Shown here: positions 36,023-47,166 of the stretch, in pieces | Position numbering within the stretch: the stretch's first letter is position 1 | Layout of the letters: each line of letters opens with the position of its first letter | Notes under the pieces: model-generated | Told to the model about the DNA's origin: nothing | Seen by the model: the letters and a program-made list of their open reading frames with translations, nothing else | Databases searched by the model: none | Translations under genes and position numbers: made by a program | Assembly: GCF_018991925.1 (NCBI RefSeq) | Contig: NW_024724368.1 | Coordinates: 5,544,545 to 5,608,544 of the forward strand | Source of the DNA: Homarus americanus | Lineage: Eukaryota; Arthropoda; Malacostraca; Decapoda; Nephropidae | DNA length: 64,000 nucleotides | Reading direction: 5' to 3'

Positions 36023-37435
36023 GCTGTGTAAGTCATAAAAGGGTATTTCTAATAATAAATTGTATATTTCTGAAAGCTATACTGTAATTACTACCGTCGT
36101 CAAACCTTTCTTTTGTATCTCAGAAAATGTTTAATGTCAAATAGGAGAATATGAATTCAAAAAGAGAGAGAGAACCTTTAGAAATGACTCAAAACTCACT
36201 GAATAAATTTGAACCAAAATAACATGGGCCAGCAATGCGTCCAACATTTTACAAGCAAGAAAACATAAATTCGTGCAATATTTAAATTACTCCAATGAAT
36301 TTATGGAAAGTTATTACGCTGGAAACATTTTGTCATGGATAAAATCTCGTGGGATAGAAACGTATGAAATAGTTCATAAAAATGTTAAAGAGAAATGTCC
36401 CTTACACTTCCTAGAGAGGGGAACAACCTATCGACTGGTTCCCCCCTCCCTCCTTACTTATTGATTTTGTCATACACACCTACGAAGGCTTGTGAAGCAG
36501 TTTTTCTTGCATCTTTATTAAATGTTCTTATGTCTGTCTGGCAGAATTGGGAGGTTTGCTATAGACGCTCACAGGAAACATCTGATGATCCTGGGACCAA
36601 CATTGAGCCTGGTGTTAACTGTCTTCTCAACTGCCTCTCTTATCTAAACTTCTTTCTTGGTTTGTTTCCTTCAGCATGTCACTAAATGCCTTGAACACTG
36701 GGGTGCTTGCCGATACATCAGTCGTCGGTAGCAACTTCCAAGCGGTCTGCTGCAGCCATTAGTTTGAGGAGGTCCTTACAGCAAAACATTAAACACTCGA
36801 CCAAGAGCCAGCAAGAACGCTTAAAAGAATATTTCTATTGTACCGGCCTCATTAAATACAGAATCATAACACTTCTGGCTGGATCACGTGAGCCATGAAT
36901 CAGTGGAAAGTGTCCAGGCTTGATCAAACCCCTGAAGCAGAAACTTTGATTCTCCCCGAAATAAATTTAATGAGTCTAACGCTGAAGGATACAGACGGAT
37001 TTTCATGGATATGAATCTTGAAGTTAACCGAATGTATCCAGAAAGGCAGAGACTTGGGTGGATGAATGAAATTAAAAACTGAGTCCCCAGAGAGATACAA
37101 AACCTTGGAGAACGCTTAGAGTGTTTCCTCATATATGAGGACGGTACTTTGACTGATTGATTGATTGGTCCAGGAAAGATGGTGAAAGGCTAAGTGACAA
37201 TTAAGTACGGTACTCCGCGACACGCTAAAACGTAGGTGTGTAGCATTATGACTGATATGTCATGTGATGATCTGGCACGCGTGCACCGTGACAGCTGATA
37301 TTACTCAGAAGGTCCTGTTCAGCACCAGACACTCGCCGTCACATTTTCGTAAACTTTTAATCAGTGAACAGATTTCAACCTTTTGTTTCTAGGAGTAGCC
37401 TGTAGGTGAGTGTGTGATGTGATTTAAACATTGCT
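36023..37435. other. No recognised gene
   Basis: Open frames at 36273-36464, 36395-36685 and 36707-36898 (plus) are non-repetitive but unrecognised. They may derive from an old transposable element. Confidence 0.45.
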
Positions 37436-37439
37436 TTGT

Positions 37440-37815
37440 TAGTGTGTGTGTGTGTAATGGTCAACATGCTCGCCTCGCAAGCGAGTGGACCCGGGTTTGA
37501 TTCCCGGGCGGGCAGGGTGAAACTATGGGCAAGTTTCTTTACGCCATTTGCCTCTGTTTTTGGTAACAGTTATTGGGAACCTGGATGTTAATCGATTTGC
37601 GAATCGTGTTCCGGGGTAATGGTTAGCCAGTGCAGTTGGCGAGTTGTCCGGTCTTCTCGGACTATTCCTTGACACTGGGTCATTCAACTCGGTAATTCAG
37701 GGTATGGTTGTTGTGTTGGCGACAGTTTCTGTACCTTAAACAAATTCACGCCTAAGTGGCCCTGGGGATGACCATCCTCGAACACAAGGGCAACCCATAC
37801 TTTATTATTTACTAC
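37440..37815 (+). mobile_element. tRNA-derived SINE, near full length
   Basis: The head has a TAATGGTCAACATGC A-box-like segment. It also has an anticodon arm CTCGC-CTCGCAA-GCGAG (anticodon position CGC, alanine-like) and a B-box GGTTTGATTCC in a good T arm. The 5' acceptor strand does not pair with the 3' side, so this is not an intact tRNA gene. The body carries GGGCAAGTTTCTTTACGCC, TTGCCTCTGT and GGGAACCTGGATGTTAATCG. It ends in a TTTATTATTTACTACTACG tail. Confidence 0.8.
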
Positions 37816-37823
37816 TACGTATA

Positions 37824-37824
<1 letters not shown>

Positions 37825-37874
<50 letters not shown>
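37825..37874 (+). repeat. (GT)n microsatellite beside the SINE tail
   Basis: GT dinucleotides with a short ATATGT interruption. Confidence 0.95.
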
Positions 37875-37877
<3 letters not shown>

Positions 37878-37879
37878 TT

Positions 37880-38410
37880 TATTTCAGTTTGTGTTCATGT
37901 AAATGAGTGCACATGTATATATGTATGAATATTACATATAAACGACGAAACAGCTCTGCAATAAAAAGAACTAGACCTGCCTCCTCCAATACCACCACTG
38001 CAACATTAACCACTCGTTCACACACTAACAGTCCAATTACTCGGCCACAACTACCCTCCAGGGAGCTGCCCCTTACCCCGAGTTAATTTATTGGGTGTTG
38101 TACAAAAACAGTAGTGTCAGCAGTAATGTTTACACCAATAACATACGAAGCGGCATCTGTCAGGTCGCTGCCCTATACCCCCTGTTTATTTACGTTCCAC
38201 CTAACAATGACTCGGTTATTGCTTTCCTTCTTTAGTTTGATGTCTCTTGCTCTGCTCCGTCCTTAATTGTCACCATTCTTCTCTTCAGTCTATTATATTT
38301 GTAATCAATTTCTCATTCCTTCTTATCTTCCTTTTTCGCTGTTGTTTTCATAAGTTATAGGTCTATGTAAAAACTTAAACCTCATGTCAGGCTTGTAACT
38401 AGTACCAAAA
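37880..38410. other. No recognised gene
   Basis: Nothing recognised. Confidence 0.5.
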
Positions 38411-38412
38411 GT

Positions 38413-38414
<2 letters not shown>

Positions 38415-38473
<59 letters not shown>
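38415..38473 (+). repeat. (GA)n microsatellite
   Basis: Uninterrupted GA dinucleotides. Confidence 0.98.
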
Positions 38474-38475
<2 letters not shown>

Positions 38476-38764
38476 AAAAATGAGGCAATATTCTTTCTGT
38501 ACTTGCTTCAATTTGTCATGAAGTGTGGCACGTGGAGGTCGCGCCAAATCCCGGGTTTTCACTTTCGGTAACTGCGTAAAATGTGAACCGAAATTAAACA
38601 ATAATATCCAATAATATGACTTAAAAACATGAGAGAAAACGGTAATGTGTCTCCACCAATCAGAGCGCAGTTAATGGAAGCAATAAATCAGAGGGCCGCT
38701 GGTCACCCCCCCTTTACGAGTTTTATTTTAGCCAAGTAATTAAGATCAGTTTTTATAATATTAT

Positions 38765-39265
38765 CTGCCGCCCACCACCCATCACCACCACCCGTCACCT
38801 CCCACTAAAAAATCCATCAGCACCCACATCACCATCATCACCACCCACCACAACCAGCCAGCCACCACCGTCATCATCCATCACCACTACTACTACCATT
38901 CACCACCACTACCACTATCCACCACCAGTACCACTACCACCAACCACCACCATTATTCCACTACCACCATCATCACTCCTACCACCGCCACCAACCACCC
39001 ACCACCATTACCATCATCACCCACCACCATTTCCTACCACCAACTACCACCCACCACCATTACCAACACTACCAACCACCACCACCACTAACCACCACCC
39101 ACCACCATTACCCAACTACCACCCACCACCATTACCACCACCACCACCACCACCATTACTACACCACCACCACCAACTACCACCACCACCCACCACCATT
39201 ACCACCACCATCACCACCACCACCACCAACTACCACCATTACCCACTACCACTACCGTTACCACG
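38765..39265. repeat. CAC/CCA-rich tract, about 0.5 kb
   Basis: Irregular ACCACCACCATTACC-type repeats, with hardly any G on the plus strand. Confidence 0.95.
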
Positions 39266-39354
39266 TATAAATACCAGATCCAGTTGCCCACGAAAATTTC
39301 TACCAATACCAGAGCCATTTAGGACTGAGAGAAATGATTTACTTCACCACAATA

Positions 39355-39745
39355 AGGCAGTGGCTATGTGGGGGTGTGGTGTGGTGGTGTAGTGTGGGGG
39401 AGTGAGTGTAGTGGGTATAGTGTGGGGAGTGAGTGTAGTGGTATAGTGTGGGGGAGTGAGTGTAGTGGGTATAGTGTGGGGAGTGAGTGTAGTGGTATAG
39501 TGTGGGGAGTGAGTGTAGTGGTATAGTGTGGGGGAGTCAGTGTAGTGGGTATAGTGTGGGGAGTCAGTGTTGGGTATAATGTGAGGGAGTCAGTGTAATT
39601 GTATAGTGTGAGGGAGTCAGTGTAGTGGTATAGTGTGGTGGAATAGTGTGAGGGAGTCAGTGTAGTGGTATAGTGTGAGGAAGTCAGTGTAGTGGTATAG
39701 TGTAGTGGTATAGTGTGGTGGTATAGTGTGGGGAGTCAGTGTTAG
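39355..39745. repeat. Minisatellite of about 26-28 bp
   Basis: TAGTGGTATAGTGTGGGGGA and GTGAGTG repeat about 14 times. Later units change GTGAGTG to GTCAGTG. Confidence 0.95.
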
Positions 39746-41015
39746 TCCTCCGGGTTCTGTTCACATATGAAATCAAGGCAAGTAGCCCGCCTCACTGTGG
39801 ACCTGCGACGAGTTAGTAATAAGAGTTTACCCTCCGTCAAGCAGTTTCTGAAATACGGGGAGTTTTGATGCACGAAATAGAGCAATGTTTCTCTTGGCTG
39901 TAGTTGCCCTCAGAGTCCGGCTGTTTACTTTTGCAGGACAGCCGGATATGTGCAACCCGTGCACAAAATAGCCTTTTAAAACTGGAGACAGAAAACCGAG
40001 CAGAGTTGTTAAGTTTGTATTCTAAGGTTACTTTTTCTCAATTAAATTAGCAGTCATAACACCTAACTTAAGTTAACCTAACCCAACCTATCTTTAACTA
40101 AGCTAACTTACCAACTTGACTCAACTTAAACGAATTTAAGTTAGAGTTAGTGTAGTTTGCCTGACTTCCGTCTCCTGTCATCGTCGCTTCCTGAAACTGA
40201 TGACTGTACCGCGACCCTCCTCACGGAAACTTACAACATATTCTTATATTCCATGGCTTGCTGTACCGTACATGCATACTATGAATAAATCATCCTCATG
40301 CGGGGGAAGGTCATTATACTGTACATAAACTATACGTACTGTATATATCCGCGTCTCTAGCAAAAATACACAGAGATAGTAGATAGTAGATGAAACTGAC
40401 GAACGTAGTTTGACCCCCAGTAAAACCCTGCAGCTGTACCATAACACACGGTATCTAAATGTGGTAGACCTAACCTGATAATCATTAACGCCCACACAGT
40501 AGTCTTCCATGACTTGTGTCTTAAACGGCTGGATCTATTATGAGGAAATAGATCTAAATCAAGTCCAAGAGTTCGTGACCAGCATGAGGCGGTATATGGT
40601 CCAAGGGTGTTGTTGATATACTGCACTGCATGATGTATTCTGGCTGCTGGTAAACTCCAAGCCCCAGTTTCTTCTCGTTGTCACATTGACGATGAAAAAC
40701 ACATATATGGAGGCCAAAATTATGTCAAAATTACGCAAACAACAATATTAACGAGACTCATTCACTGTTGTTAAACTTTCCTCCGCGAGAAAAATTTTCT
40801 TATATTTTCTTTAATTCATGACTGACTGACTTTTTTACCCAATTTATACTACAATCACCACATATAAACACTGTTATAATGAGCAAATAGTATAATGCTG
40901 ACGCTTATATGAATACCTATAAAGTAATGCTGGCCGCTGTGTGAATTTTTTTTTTATATATTTGTGTATTTATTTTTCGACTTATCTTCCCCCCACCCTG
41001 TCCTGTATCTGTATG
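39746..41015. other. No recognised gene; TTAGG-like patch at 40040-40160
   Basis: Degenerate CCTAA/AACTTA motifs occur at 40040-40160. The open frames at 40244-40626 on the minus strand are unrecognised. Confidence 0.5.
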
Positions 41016-41026
41016 CATGTCTGCTG

Positions 41027-41047
41027 TAGTAGTAGTAGTAGTAGTAG

Positions 41048-41100
<53 letters not shown>

Positions 41101-41103
41101 CCA
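41027..41103 (+). repeat. (TAG)n microsatellite at the 5' junction of a retroelement fragment
   Basis: About 24 TAG units with one GGAG variant. It runs directly into the truncated retroelement at 41107. Confidence 0.97.
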
Positions 41104-41420
41104 TTAGTAGATGTCGACTGTCCTTCTCTGCTTAGGTCTGTATTGCCTTGCCTCAGGGGAACGAGATCTTCGCGCTCAAAGCCAACAACAGTCGTAGATA
41201 TTGACTTTGAGGCTACAGTCACTGAATGCCGCATATATCTGCGGCTTAACTAACTCATCACGGCTGGGGTAGCTACTTTTGTATTAGGATATTTAATATT
41301 AAGGTAATAAAATGGTGGCGATGACGTGACTATTGGGGAAGGCTGGAGGCCACACTAAAAAAAAGTAGTAGTAGTACAGGTGACAATAGTAGTAGTAGTA
41401 GCAGTAATAGTAGTAGTAGT
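41104..41420 (+). mobile_element. 3' end of a retroelement, second copy of the 49.7-51.1 kb family
   Basis: From AGATGTCGACTGTCCTTCTC to GGAGGCTGGAGGCCACAC this matches 50857-51110 closely. It encodes the element's C terminus (LRGTRSSRSKP, then FEATVTECRI) and a 3' UTR with AAGGTAATAAAATGG. It ends in poly(A) of eight bases and then (GTA)n. It is heavily 5'-truncated. Confidence 0.85.
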
Positions 41421-42030
41421 AACAAATAAAAAAAAACTGATGCTGCTCTCACTGAGGTAAAACAATTTATCATCTTTTTGTCAAGTAATTAAAAAAAATT
41501 CTTTGTGACATCACCACCACTCAAACATTACTATTCCTCTGTTAATCTCTTTAAAAGCTTTTATCCTCAAACCGTAATTCCTATCACCTTTAATTAATTA
41601 TTCCAAAGTGTGAGTTCGGTAGTGCTATTGATTATGTTAAATGCTACTAATTAATTTGACAAAGTGGAATTATTTAACTAATTTGGTTTGTTTAATTAAT
41701 TTTTCTAATATGTGGGTTTCATAGTGATTAGTATGTTATATGTGTGCGTTAATAGGAGTAGTAGTAATAGTAGAAGTAGTAGTAGAAATAGTAGTTATTG
41801 TAGTAGTAGAAGAAATAGTAAGAAAATTGAAAGTGTACTATTACTAGTTATAATAATGTAACGCATCAGTAGTCGTAAAAATTTAATATATTGTACATAT
41901 ATACCCCAAGGTCACAGGATATATCTTCACCCACTTGTGTCAGCCGGGAGGTCAAACAGCCACTCCACCTCCAGGGGCCGCTTCACCTATCGCTTATTAA
42001 TGACAAAAACACAACGAGTGGCTTTTGAAT
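41421..42030. other. AT-rich, TAG-like patch at 41755-41830
   Basis: Degenerate TAGTAG/AGAAATAG repeats at 41755-41830. Otherwise nothing recognised. Confidence 0.5.
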
Positions 42031-42035
42031 TGGAG

Positions 42036-42036
<1 letters not shown>

Positions 42037-42103
<67 letters not shown>
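42037..42103 (+). repeat. (TG)n microsatellite
   Basis: Uninterrupted, more than 30 units. Confidence 0.98.
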
Positions 42104-42108
<5 letters not shown>

Positions 42109-42525
42109 GAAACCCTTAGTAATGATAATCTTGTATATACATGTATCACCAAATAAATGAAAAGAAAGACCTCTATCAAAAGACACAGTCGGTAAAAATA
42201 TATAATGACATGCCCTGAGTAGATGGTCTCATATTGGTAAAAATTATAGACCCTGAAACACTTGGCAACCCCGGTGTTTTATAGGTAAATTCTGTCCAAT
42301 TAAAACACAATAAGGTAATAAATCTCAAGGAAACACGTCACCTACTGCATACCAGATTATACGAGTGTTACAGAGGAGCATGATGGTATTGATTGATAAG
42401 TTGAAGAATACGATAAATAATTTCCTATAAAATGGGTCACTGTATGGTAGATATTGGATGCCCCCCAGCAGGATAATGGTGTCAGTAGTGAGGGAAGCAT
42501 TGGCATAATAAATGTAAAGTTCCCA

Positions 42526-42610
42526 TATACAGGGTGTTTATAAATGATTACCCTGGTTAAAACATGAGAACATACTGTTATAGGGTAATAATTTATGGCC
42601 ACTCTGTATA
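42526..42610. mobile_element. Tiny MITE, 81 bp, flanked by TA
   Basis: The left end TACAGGGTGTTTATAAATGA continues to TTACCC. The right end, reverse-complemented, reads TACAGAGTGGCCATAAATTA and then TTACCC. About 21 of 26 positions match. TA dinucleotides flank both ends, as expected of Tc1/mariner-type target duplication. Almost the whole element is its two terminal repeats; it has no coding capacity. Confidence 0.7.
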
Positions 42611-42924
42611 ATGTCGACGAATAAAAAAAAAAAATTTGATTACTATATACAACAGGTAAACAAACAGAGTATCTTATTAATTACTTAGCCTTAATTTACT
42701 TCCGCCCCTTGACTTCGAATCCCGCTCTAAACGTGTGGGGTGGACTCTCAACCTCATGCTTTAGGTACTGTTCCACAAAATCCAATCTAGACCTTCATCC
42801 ACCAACAACTCTCTCCCTTCCTCATTATTCCCCCTTCATGTAAGACGATCTTCCTTTTCATATCCTCTTCTTTTTTCCCATTTCCCCCCTGAACAATACA
42901 CCAGTCCATCACCTGTTTTCCCTT

Positions 42925-43130
42925 CAAGCTCACTCACATGTCACTCACCCATACACTCACCTGTCACTCACCCATACGTTCACCTGTCACTCATCCATAC
43001 ACTCACCTTAACTCACCCATACACTCACCTGTCACTCACCCATACACTCACCTGTCACTCACCTGTCACTCACCCATACACTCACCTGTCACTCACCCAT
43101 ACACTCATCTCTCACTCATCCATACACTTA
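42925..43130. repeat. Minisatellite, about 22-23 bp
   Basis: CACTCACCTGTCACTCACCC and ATA repeat about nine times, some units shortened. Confidence 0.95.
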
Positions 43131-43224
43131 GAGGTGAAACATCCATCTTCGTCTGCCTTATACAGAGTGTACTAGGCAAGACTACCATGGTATAAGTCAG
43201 GTGTCAGTGGCATTAACAGTCCAC

Positions 43225-43865
43225 CACACAGTCAAGAAAATGAGTAAGAGTTGGGAGATGAGTAAGAGTTGAGACAAAAGTAAGAGCTAAGACATAAGTA
43301 AGAGCTGAGACGTAAGTAAGAGCTGAGACGTAAGTAAGAGCTAAGACATGTAAGAGTTGAGACATAAGTAAGAGATAAGACACGAGTAAGAGCTGAGACG
43401 TGAGTAAGAGCTGAGACATGAGTAAGAGCTGAGACATGAGTAAGAGCTGAGACATGAGTAAGAGAAAATGCATGAGTAAGACTTGTGACAAAAGTAAGAT
43501 AATGATCATAAGTAAGAGCTGAACCATGAGTAAGAGAAAGGGCATAAGTAAGACTTGTGGCAAAAGCTAAGACATGAGTAAGAGTTGGAACATAAATAAG
43601 AGCGAAGACATAAGTAAGAGCTAAGGCATGAGTAAGAGCTGAGAAATGAGTAAGAGCTAAGACATAAGTAAGAGATTAGACATAAGTAAGAGCAAATAAG
43701 AGTTGGAACATGAATAAAAGCTACGACATAATTAAGAGCTGAGATAAAAGTAAGAGCTAAGGCATAAGAGCTGAGACATGAGTAAGAGCTGGAACGTGAA
43801 TAAAACCAGAAACATAAGAGCTGAAACCTAAGTAAGAGCTAAGACATAAGTAAGAGCTGAGAAAG
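43225..43865. repeat. 18-bp minisatellite, about 35 copies
   Basis: GAGTAAGAGCTGAGACAT and variants (ACATAAGTAAGAGCTAAG, GTTGGAACATAAATAAG) fill about 640 bp. The minus-strand Leu-rich frame is an artefact. Confidence 0.96.
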
Positions 43866-44103
43866 GAGTGACCGTGATAGTGGTAGTGCCTCAGTTATTG
43901 TTAATGTCGTGGGCAAGGACTACATTCCACACACACACACACACACACACACGAGACACTCCCTCACCTCTCACCAGCATCCCTGTTAGTGTTAGAATGC
44001 AGATTGCTACCATCACGACGGAGGGAAAAAGTTATGAGACACCTGGTCAGCCAATATCACTAGCAAGGACGAGGTTTATATTTAGTAATTCTTGTCCATA
44101 GGT

Positions 44104-44313
44104 TTACAACAACATATTCTTAACTAAACAATACGGGATCTTTGTCTGTATGTATGAAATTCCAGGCATGATGAATGAGTTTCCTTTATGAAGACAAAGA
44201 ACATTCAGAATAGCTCGTACGATGTTGAGATGTGTGTTAAACGTTGAGTAAAGAATATACCATATGACCAGGAGGGAGATGTTACCCGCCATTCCAGCAA
44301 CATATGTAGTCAT
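44104..44313 (-). CDS. Unrecognised short open frame behind a TCAGTT initiator-like site
   Basis: From ATG at about 44313 the frame runs 69 codons and begins MTTYVAGMAGNISLLVIWY, which is hydrophobic. About 50 nt upstream on the same strand lies TACAGTCAGTTTCT, matching the arthropod initiator. AGACA follows near the +29 position, like a downstream promoter element, and a CCAAT motif lies about 60 nt upstream. The GN-like motif resembles a receptor first helix, but what follows does not. Treat it as a weak gene-start candidate. Confidence 0.13.
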   Translation of the reverse strand: MTTYVAGMAGNISLLVIWYILYSTFNTHLNIVRAILNVLCLHKGNSFIMPGISYIQTKIPYCLVKNMLL

Positions 44314-44469
44314 GCTAAGTGTTGTCTTACTAACACACAACGCTGAGTAGAAACTGACTGTATAACGACACTACTACCTGACAGTTAGTGTGGTGTGTGG
44401 CGGTCATTGGTTTATACTTACTACATCTCGTTGAATCATTGAGTGTACTGGTAAAATCATGCAAGCTCA

Positions 44470-44499
<30 letters not shown>
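44470..44499 (+). repeat. (CA)n microsatellite
   Basis: Fifteen CA units. Confidence 0.97.
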
Positions 44500-44501
<2 letters not shown>

Positions 44502-44584
44502 ATAAGAACAGCACCATCCCATCTATTGTTAAAATAATAAACAACTCCTGATTTATGTACTGTACAGCCCTGTAAATGTATTCA

Positions 44585-44665
44585 ACGCATATTATGTCAT
44601 TATGTCTAAATCAAGTGTAAGTCTGTATATTTTCAGCCACCGGCTGCAACTCTATTAATAAACCG

Positions 44666-44670
<5 letters not shown>
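44585..44670 (+). mobile_element. Element 3' end with hairpin and AATAAA, copy 1
   Basis: GTATATTTTCAGCC, CCGGCTGC and then AATAAACCGTTTA are shared with 45370-45455. The CAGCC...GGCTG part can form a short stem ahead of the AATAAA signal. It abuts (ATT)n. Confidence 0.6.
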
Positions 44671-44697
<27 letters not shown>

Positions 44698-44717
44698 CAT
44701 TATTATTATTACTATTA
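44671..44717. repeat. (TTA)n tract, probable tail of the minus-strand LINE
   Basis: TTA repeats with a TCATTATT variant. On the minus strand this follows the 3' end of the LINE at 44718-45310, as expected for a microsatellite-like 3' tail. Confidence 0.9.
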
Positions 44718-45310
44718 CTCTGGTGCCATTCGGAATCGAGTATGACGATCATCCAGCTATGGTAAAATGATATGGGTTATTAAGGATGTCACCTCGGTTA
44801 GTGAGTTATGAGGTGACTAAAGAGCCCGATACGGGACCGGCAGCGTCGTCCACATTCGTTGCACATGTGGAGGGCTACATCTACTGTGGGATGGGCGGTG
44901 GCAGCGTCTTTCCGACGTTGGCGATTATCTGCCTCGGTTTGCAGTCGGGCTAACTCGAAAGTATTGACACCTTCCCGCGTGGTGCTCCTCCAAGCGTTAC
45001 GATGTGGAGTAATCGACTCCCAGGTGAGGGGGTCGATTTGGCACCTTTTCAGGTTTGTCTTAAGACTATCCTTATACCTTTTCAATTACCCGCCAGCAGT
45101 CTACTGTCGTCCATGCGGGTAACATGGCCAGTCCAACGTAGTTGTTCATGGATAATGGTAGCCTCGATGCTCCTTCAGTTGGTGTCAACAGGAATGCTGG
45201 CATTTGTTCGCTTGTCTTCCCAGCGAACTCGGAGGATGGAACGTAGACTACGTTGGTGAAAGTTTTGAAGTGCCTTGAGGATGGAGCACACTTGCATTGC
45301 CCCAAGCTAG
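44718..45310 (-). pseudogene. LINE ORF2 C-terminus with C2H2 zinc finger
   Basis: On the minus strand, frames read ILRVRWEDKRTN near 45210, then EQLRWTGHVTRMDDSRLLAG near 45110-45160. A frameshifted stop region leads into RYKDSLKTNLKRCQIDPLTW at about 45020-45080. The last 95 codons end with CNECGRRCRSRIGLFSHLIT and H, a C2H2 finger, just before the stop. This is the familiar carboxy end of a non-LTR retrotransposon: an RWxGHVxRMxDxRL motif, an RYKDxLK segment and a terminal zinc finger. The 5' part is missing and the frame is broken in at least two places. Confidence 0.85.
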
Positions 45311-45369
45311 TGTCCTGGCCACGTGGCCACACTCCTGCCTAACCGCATCCAGCCTACTTGAATATCATT

Positions 45370-45455
45370 TGTAAATCAAGAGACCCATTCCCCAATTATG
45401 TAACTGTATATTTTCAGCCTTCCGGCTGCCATGCTCTTTCAATAAACCGTTAATT
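45370..45455 (+). mobile_element. Element 3' end with hairpin and AATAAA, copy 2
   Basis: GTATATTTTCAGCC, CCGGCTGC and AATAAACCGTTAA match the copy at 44585-44670 in the same orientation. The two copies flank the minus-strand LINE. Confidence 0.6.
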
Positions 45456-45476
45456 CTTATTCCTACTCTCCTATTC

Positions 45477-45930
45477 TCACAAACACTCATATATGTACAT
45501 AAACACCCATACATGAACACAAACACGCATACAGGAACACAAACACATGCACATGAATACAAACACATGTACATGAATACAAACACATGTACATGAATGC
45601 AAACACCCATACATAAGTACAAACACATGTACATTAATACAAACACGTGTACATGAATACAAACACGTGTACATGAATACAAACACATGTGCATTAATAC
45701 AAACACGTGTACATGAATACAAACACGTGTACATGAATACAAACACCCATACATAAGTACAAACACCCATACATGAATACAAACACTCATACAGGAATAC
45801 AAACACCCATACATGAATACAAACACGTACATGAATACAAACACCCATACAGGAATACAAACACCCATACATGAATACAAACACCCATACAGGAATACAA
45901 ACACCCATACAGGAATACAAACCCTCAAAC
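45477..45930. repeat. 20-bp minisatellite
   Basis: GAATACAAACACCCATACAG alternates with units carrying ACGTGTACAT or ACATGTACAT. The Cys/Val-rich minus-strand frames of 161 and 191 codons are artefacts. Confidence 0.96.
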
Positions 45931-46086
45931 ATAAATGCAAATGTCAATACAAGAACAGACAACCAACCTACACAAACACAGGCACCTATTAAAAAATATC
46001 ACACAAGAAAATCACATATTCAAAAATACATATTCCCACATATTCAAACGCACAGACATACGTACCTACCAACATTCAAAACATAC

Positions 46087-46098
46087 CTTGAAAGACAT
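46087..46098 (-). CDS. Candidate first coding exon of the eclosion hormone gene (MSFK)
   Basis: ATG TCT TTC AAG is followed at once by GTATGT, a strong splice donor, on the minus strand. It is the first ATG downstream of the TATA/initiator-like cluster at 46200-46237. The exon ends in phase 0. The eclosion hormone exon at 21992 starts in the matching phase with Arg-Glu-Val. The joined N terminus is MSFKRE, then a hydrophobic run of valine, methionine, threonine and leucine, then ATLSDA before the mature peptide. This makes a textbook 26-residue signal peptide in an 82-residue precursor, close to the length of insect precursors (about 88). The weak point is the 24-kb gap: another unseen exon could lie nearer, and a phase match has a one-in-three chance of being accidental. 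Confidence 0.5.
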
Positions 46099-46360
46099 GG
46101 AGAAATATTGTATTGTCAACAAGAATTTGACGAGAGGGGCTGCGATGCCAGGTGGGCAGATGGAACTCCGTGTGTTGTTGACCCGGGGTGAAGCAAGAAT
46201 GATCTGGGGGTCGACTCAGGTCCTCGCCTGTATATATGCCTCCCGCCCTCCCACCTCCACCCCGCCTCGGCCAATCACTGATCGTGTAGCTGACTGACTC
46301 GTCCAGCCTTAACCAATCCCCGGCTTTTTTCGCTCGTTGCCAGTAGTATTTCGTCCAATC
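46098..46360 (-). promoter_or_regulatory. Minus-strand core promoter: CCAAT x3, GC-rich stretch, TATA, initiator-like site
   Basis: Read on the minus strand, three CCAAT motifs (at 46355, 46313 and 46271, written ATTGG in this direction) precede a GGCGGGG/GAGGGCGGG stretch. A CATATATA box follows at about 46237-46231, and a TCATTC arthropod-type initiator with its A at about 46200. The TATA-to-initiator distance is about 36 nt, slightly longer than usual. About 100 nt of presumed 5' UTR without any ATG leads to the ATG at 46098. The order and orientation suit a minus-strand RNA polymerase II promoter. Its assignment to the eclosion hormone gene is inference. Confidence 0.5.
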
Positions 46361-47160
46361 AGAAGCCAGTTTCACTTACTGCCTCTGCCAGTCATTGAGC
46401 GATTCCCGACAAATGATATTGGTGTGTGTCATGTGTTTGATTACGGTGTTAGGGGGAAGAGACAGAAGGGTTTAGCGGAGGGAACAGAGGCCGCCGTGTT
46501 ATTGGCTGCCATCATTACTAGTCCTTCTTCTGACTTCTCGATATTGATACTTCGGCTGTGACGATTCTGCACCCCAATGTTGGAAGCGATATGTCGGGGA
46601 AAAGTGAGGGGCACCCACCTATACTTTAACTATTAATAGGCATTTATTGACTTTTCACGTCAATAACTTGTAAAGCAAAACAGACTTTTTTCTTCAAATG
46701 TCGGATAAAAGGAATAATTGGTATATTATGCTATTAATTATTACAATTTGTGACGTAGGCAGGAGACACCAAAATACTTTACTTTTAACTCAAGTACACA
46801 GACAGACATACAATGGGCCAGGCGTACAGATATTAGACAGACAGAAACAAACTCGATAGACAGATATTTGCCAGATATCGACGGTCTCTCGTGGCATCAT
46901 AAAATACAACAGAATTACTGGATAGTGGAGGAGCCTTGGTGAGTGGAGCGACGACCTCACCCTTACTGTGTTTGGGTAAGAACATGATAAATGATGAGTT
47001 TATTATATAGTGACGACACAGCAGCAGGACACCAGTGTACCAGCAGTGAGGTGTGAGGCAGCGCACCTTCCCTGGGTCGTATATTACCATTAAAAACGGG
47101 CGTATTATGTGAGTTAACACCGTTATTAAATATCTGTTGAGTTTTTTATTAATCTTATAT
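46361..47160. other. Upstream of the 46.2-kb promoter, no recognised gene
   Basis: An ATTGG motif lies at about 46501. Open frames at 46337-46561 (plus) and 46833-47120 (minus) are unrecognised. Distal enhancers of the minus-strand promoter could lie here, but none can be named. Confidence 0.45.
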
Positions 47161-47166
47161 CTGCAC

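Noticed and set aside
37450..37525. Functional tRNA-Ala gene
   Set aside because: Anticodon and T arms are good, but the 5' acceptor strand does not pair with the 3' side. The SINE body follows directly.
44104..44340. First helix of a G-protein-coupled receptor (GMAGNISLLVIW)
   Set aside because: The expected intracellular loop and second helix do not follow in any frame. Kept only as a weak gene-start candidate.
45365..45962. Cys-rich 191-codon protein resembling a secreted repeat protein
   Set aside because: A 20-bp repeat read in three phases; a neighbouring frame gives the same peptide.
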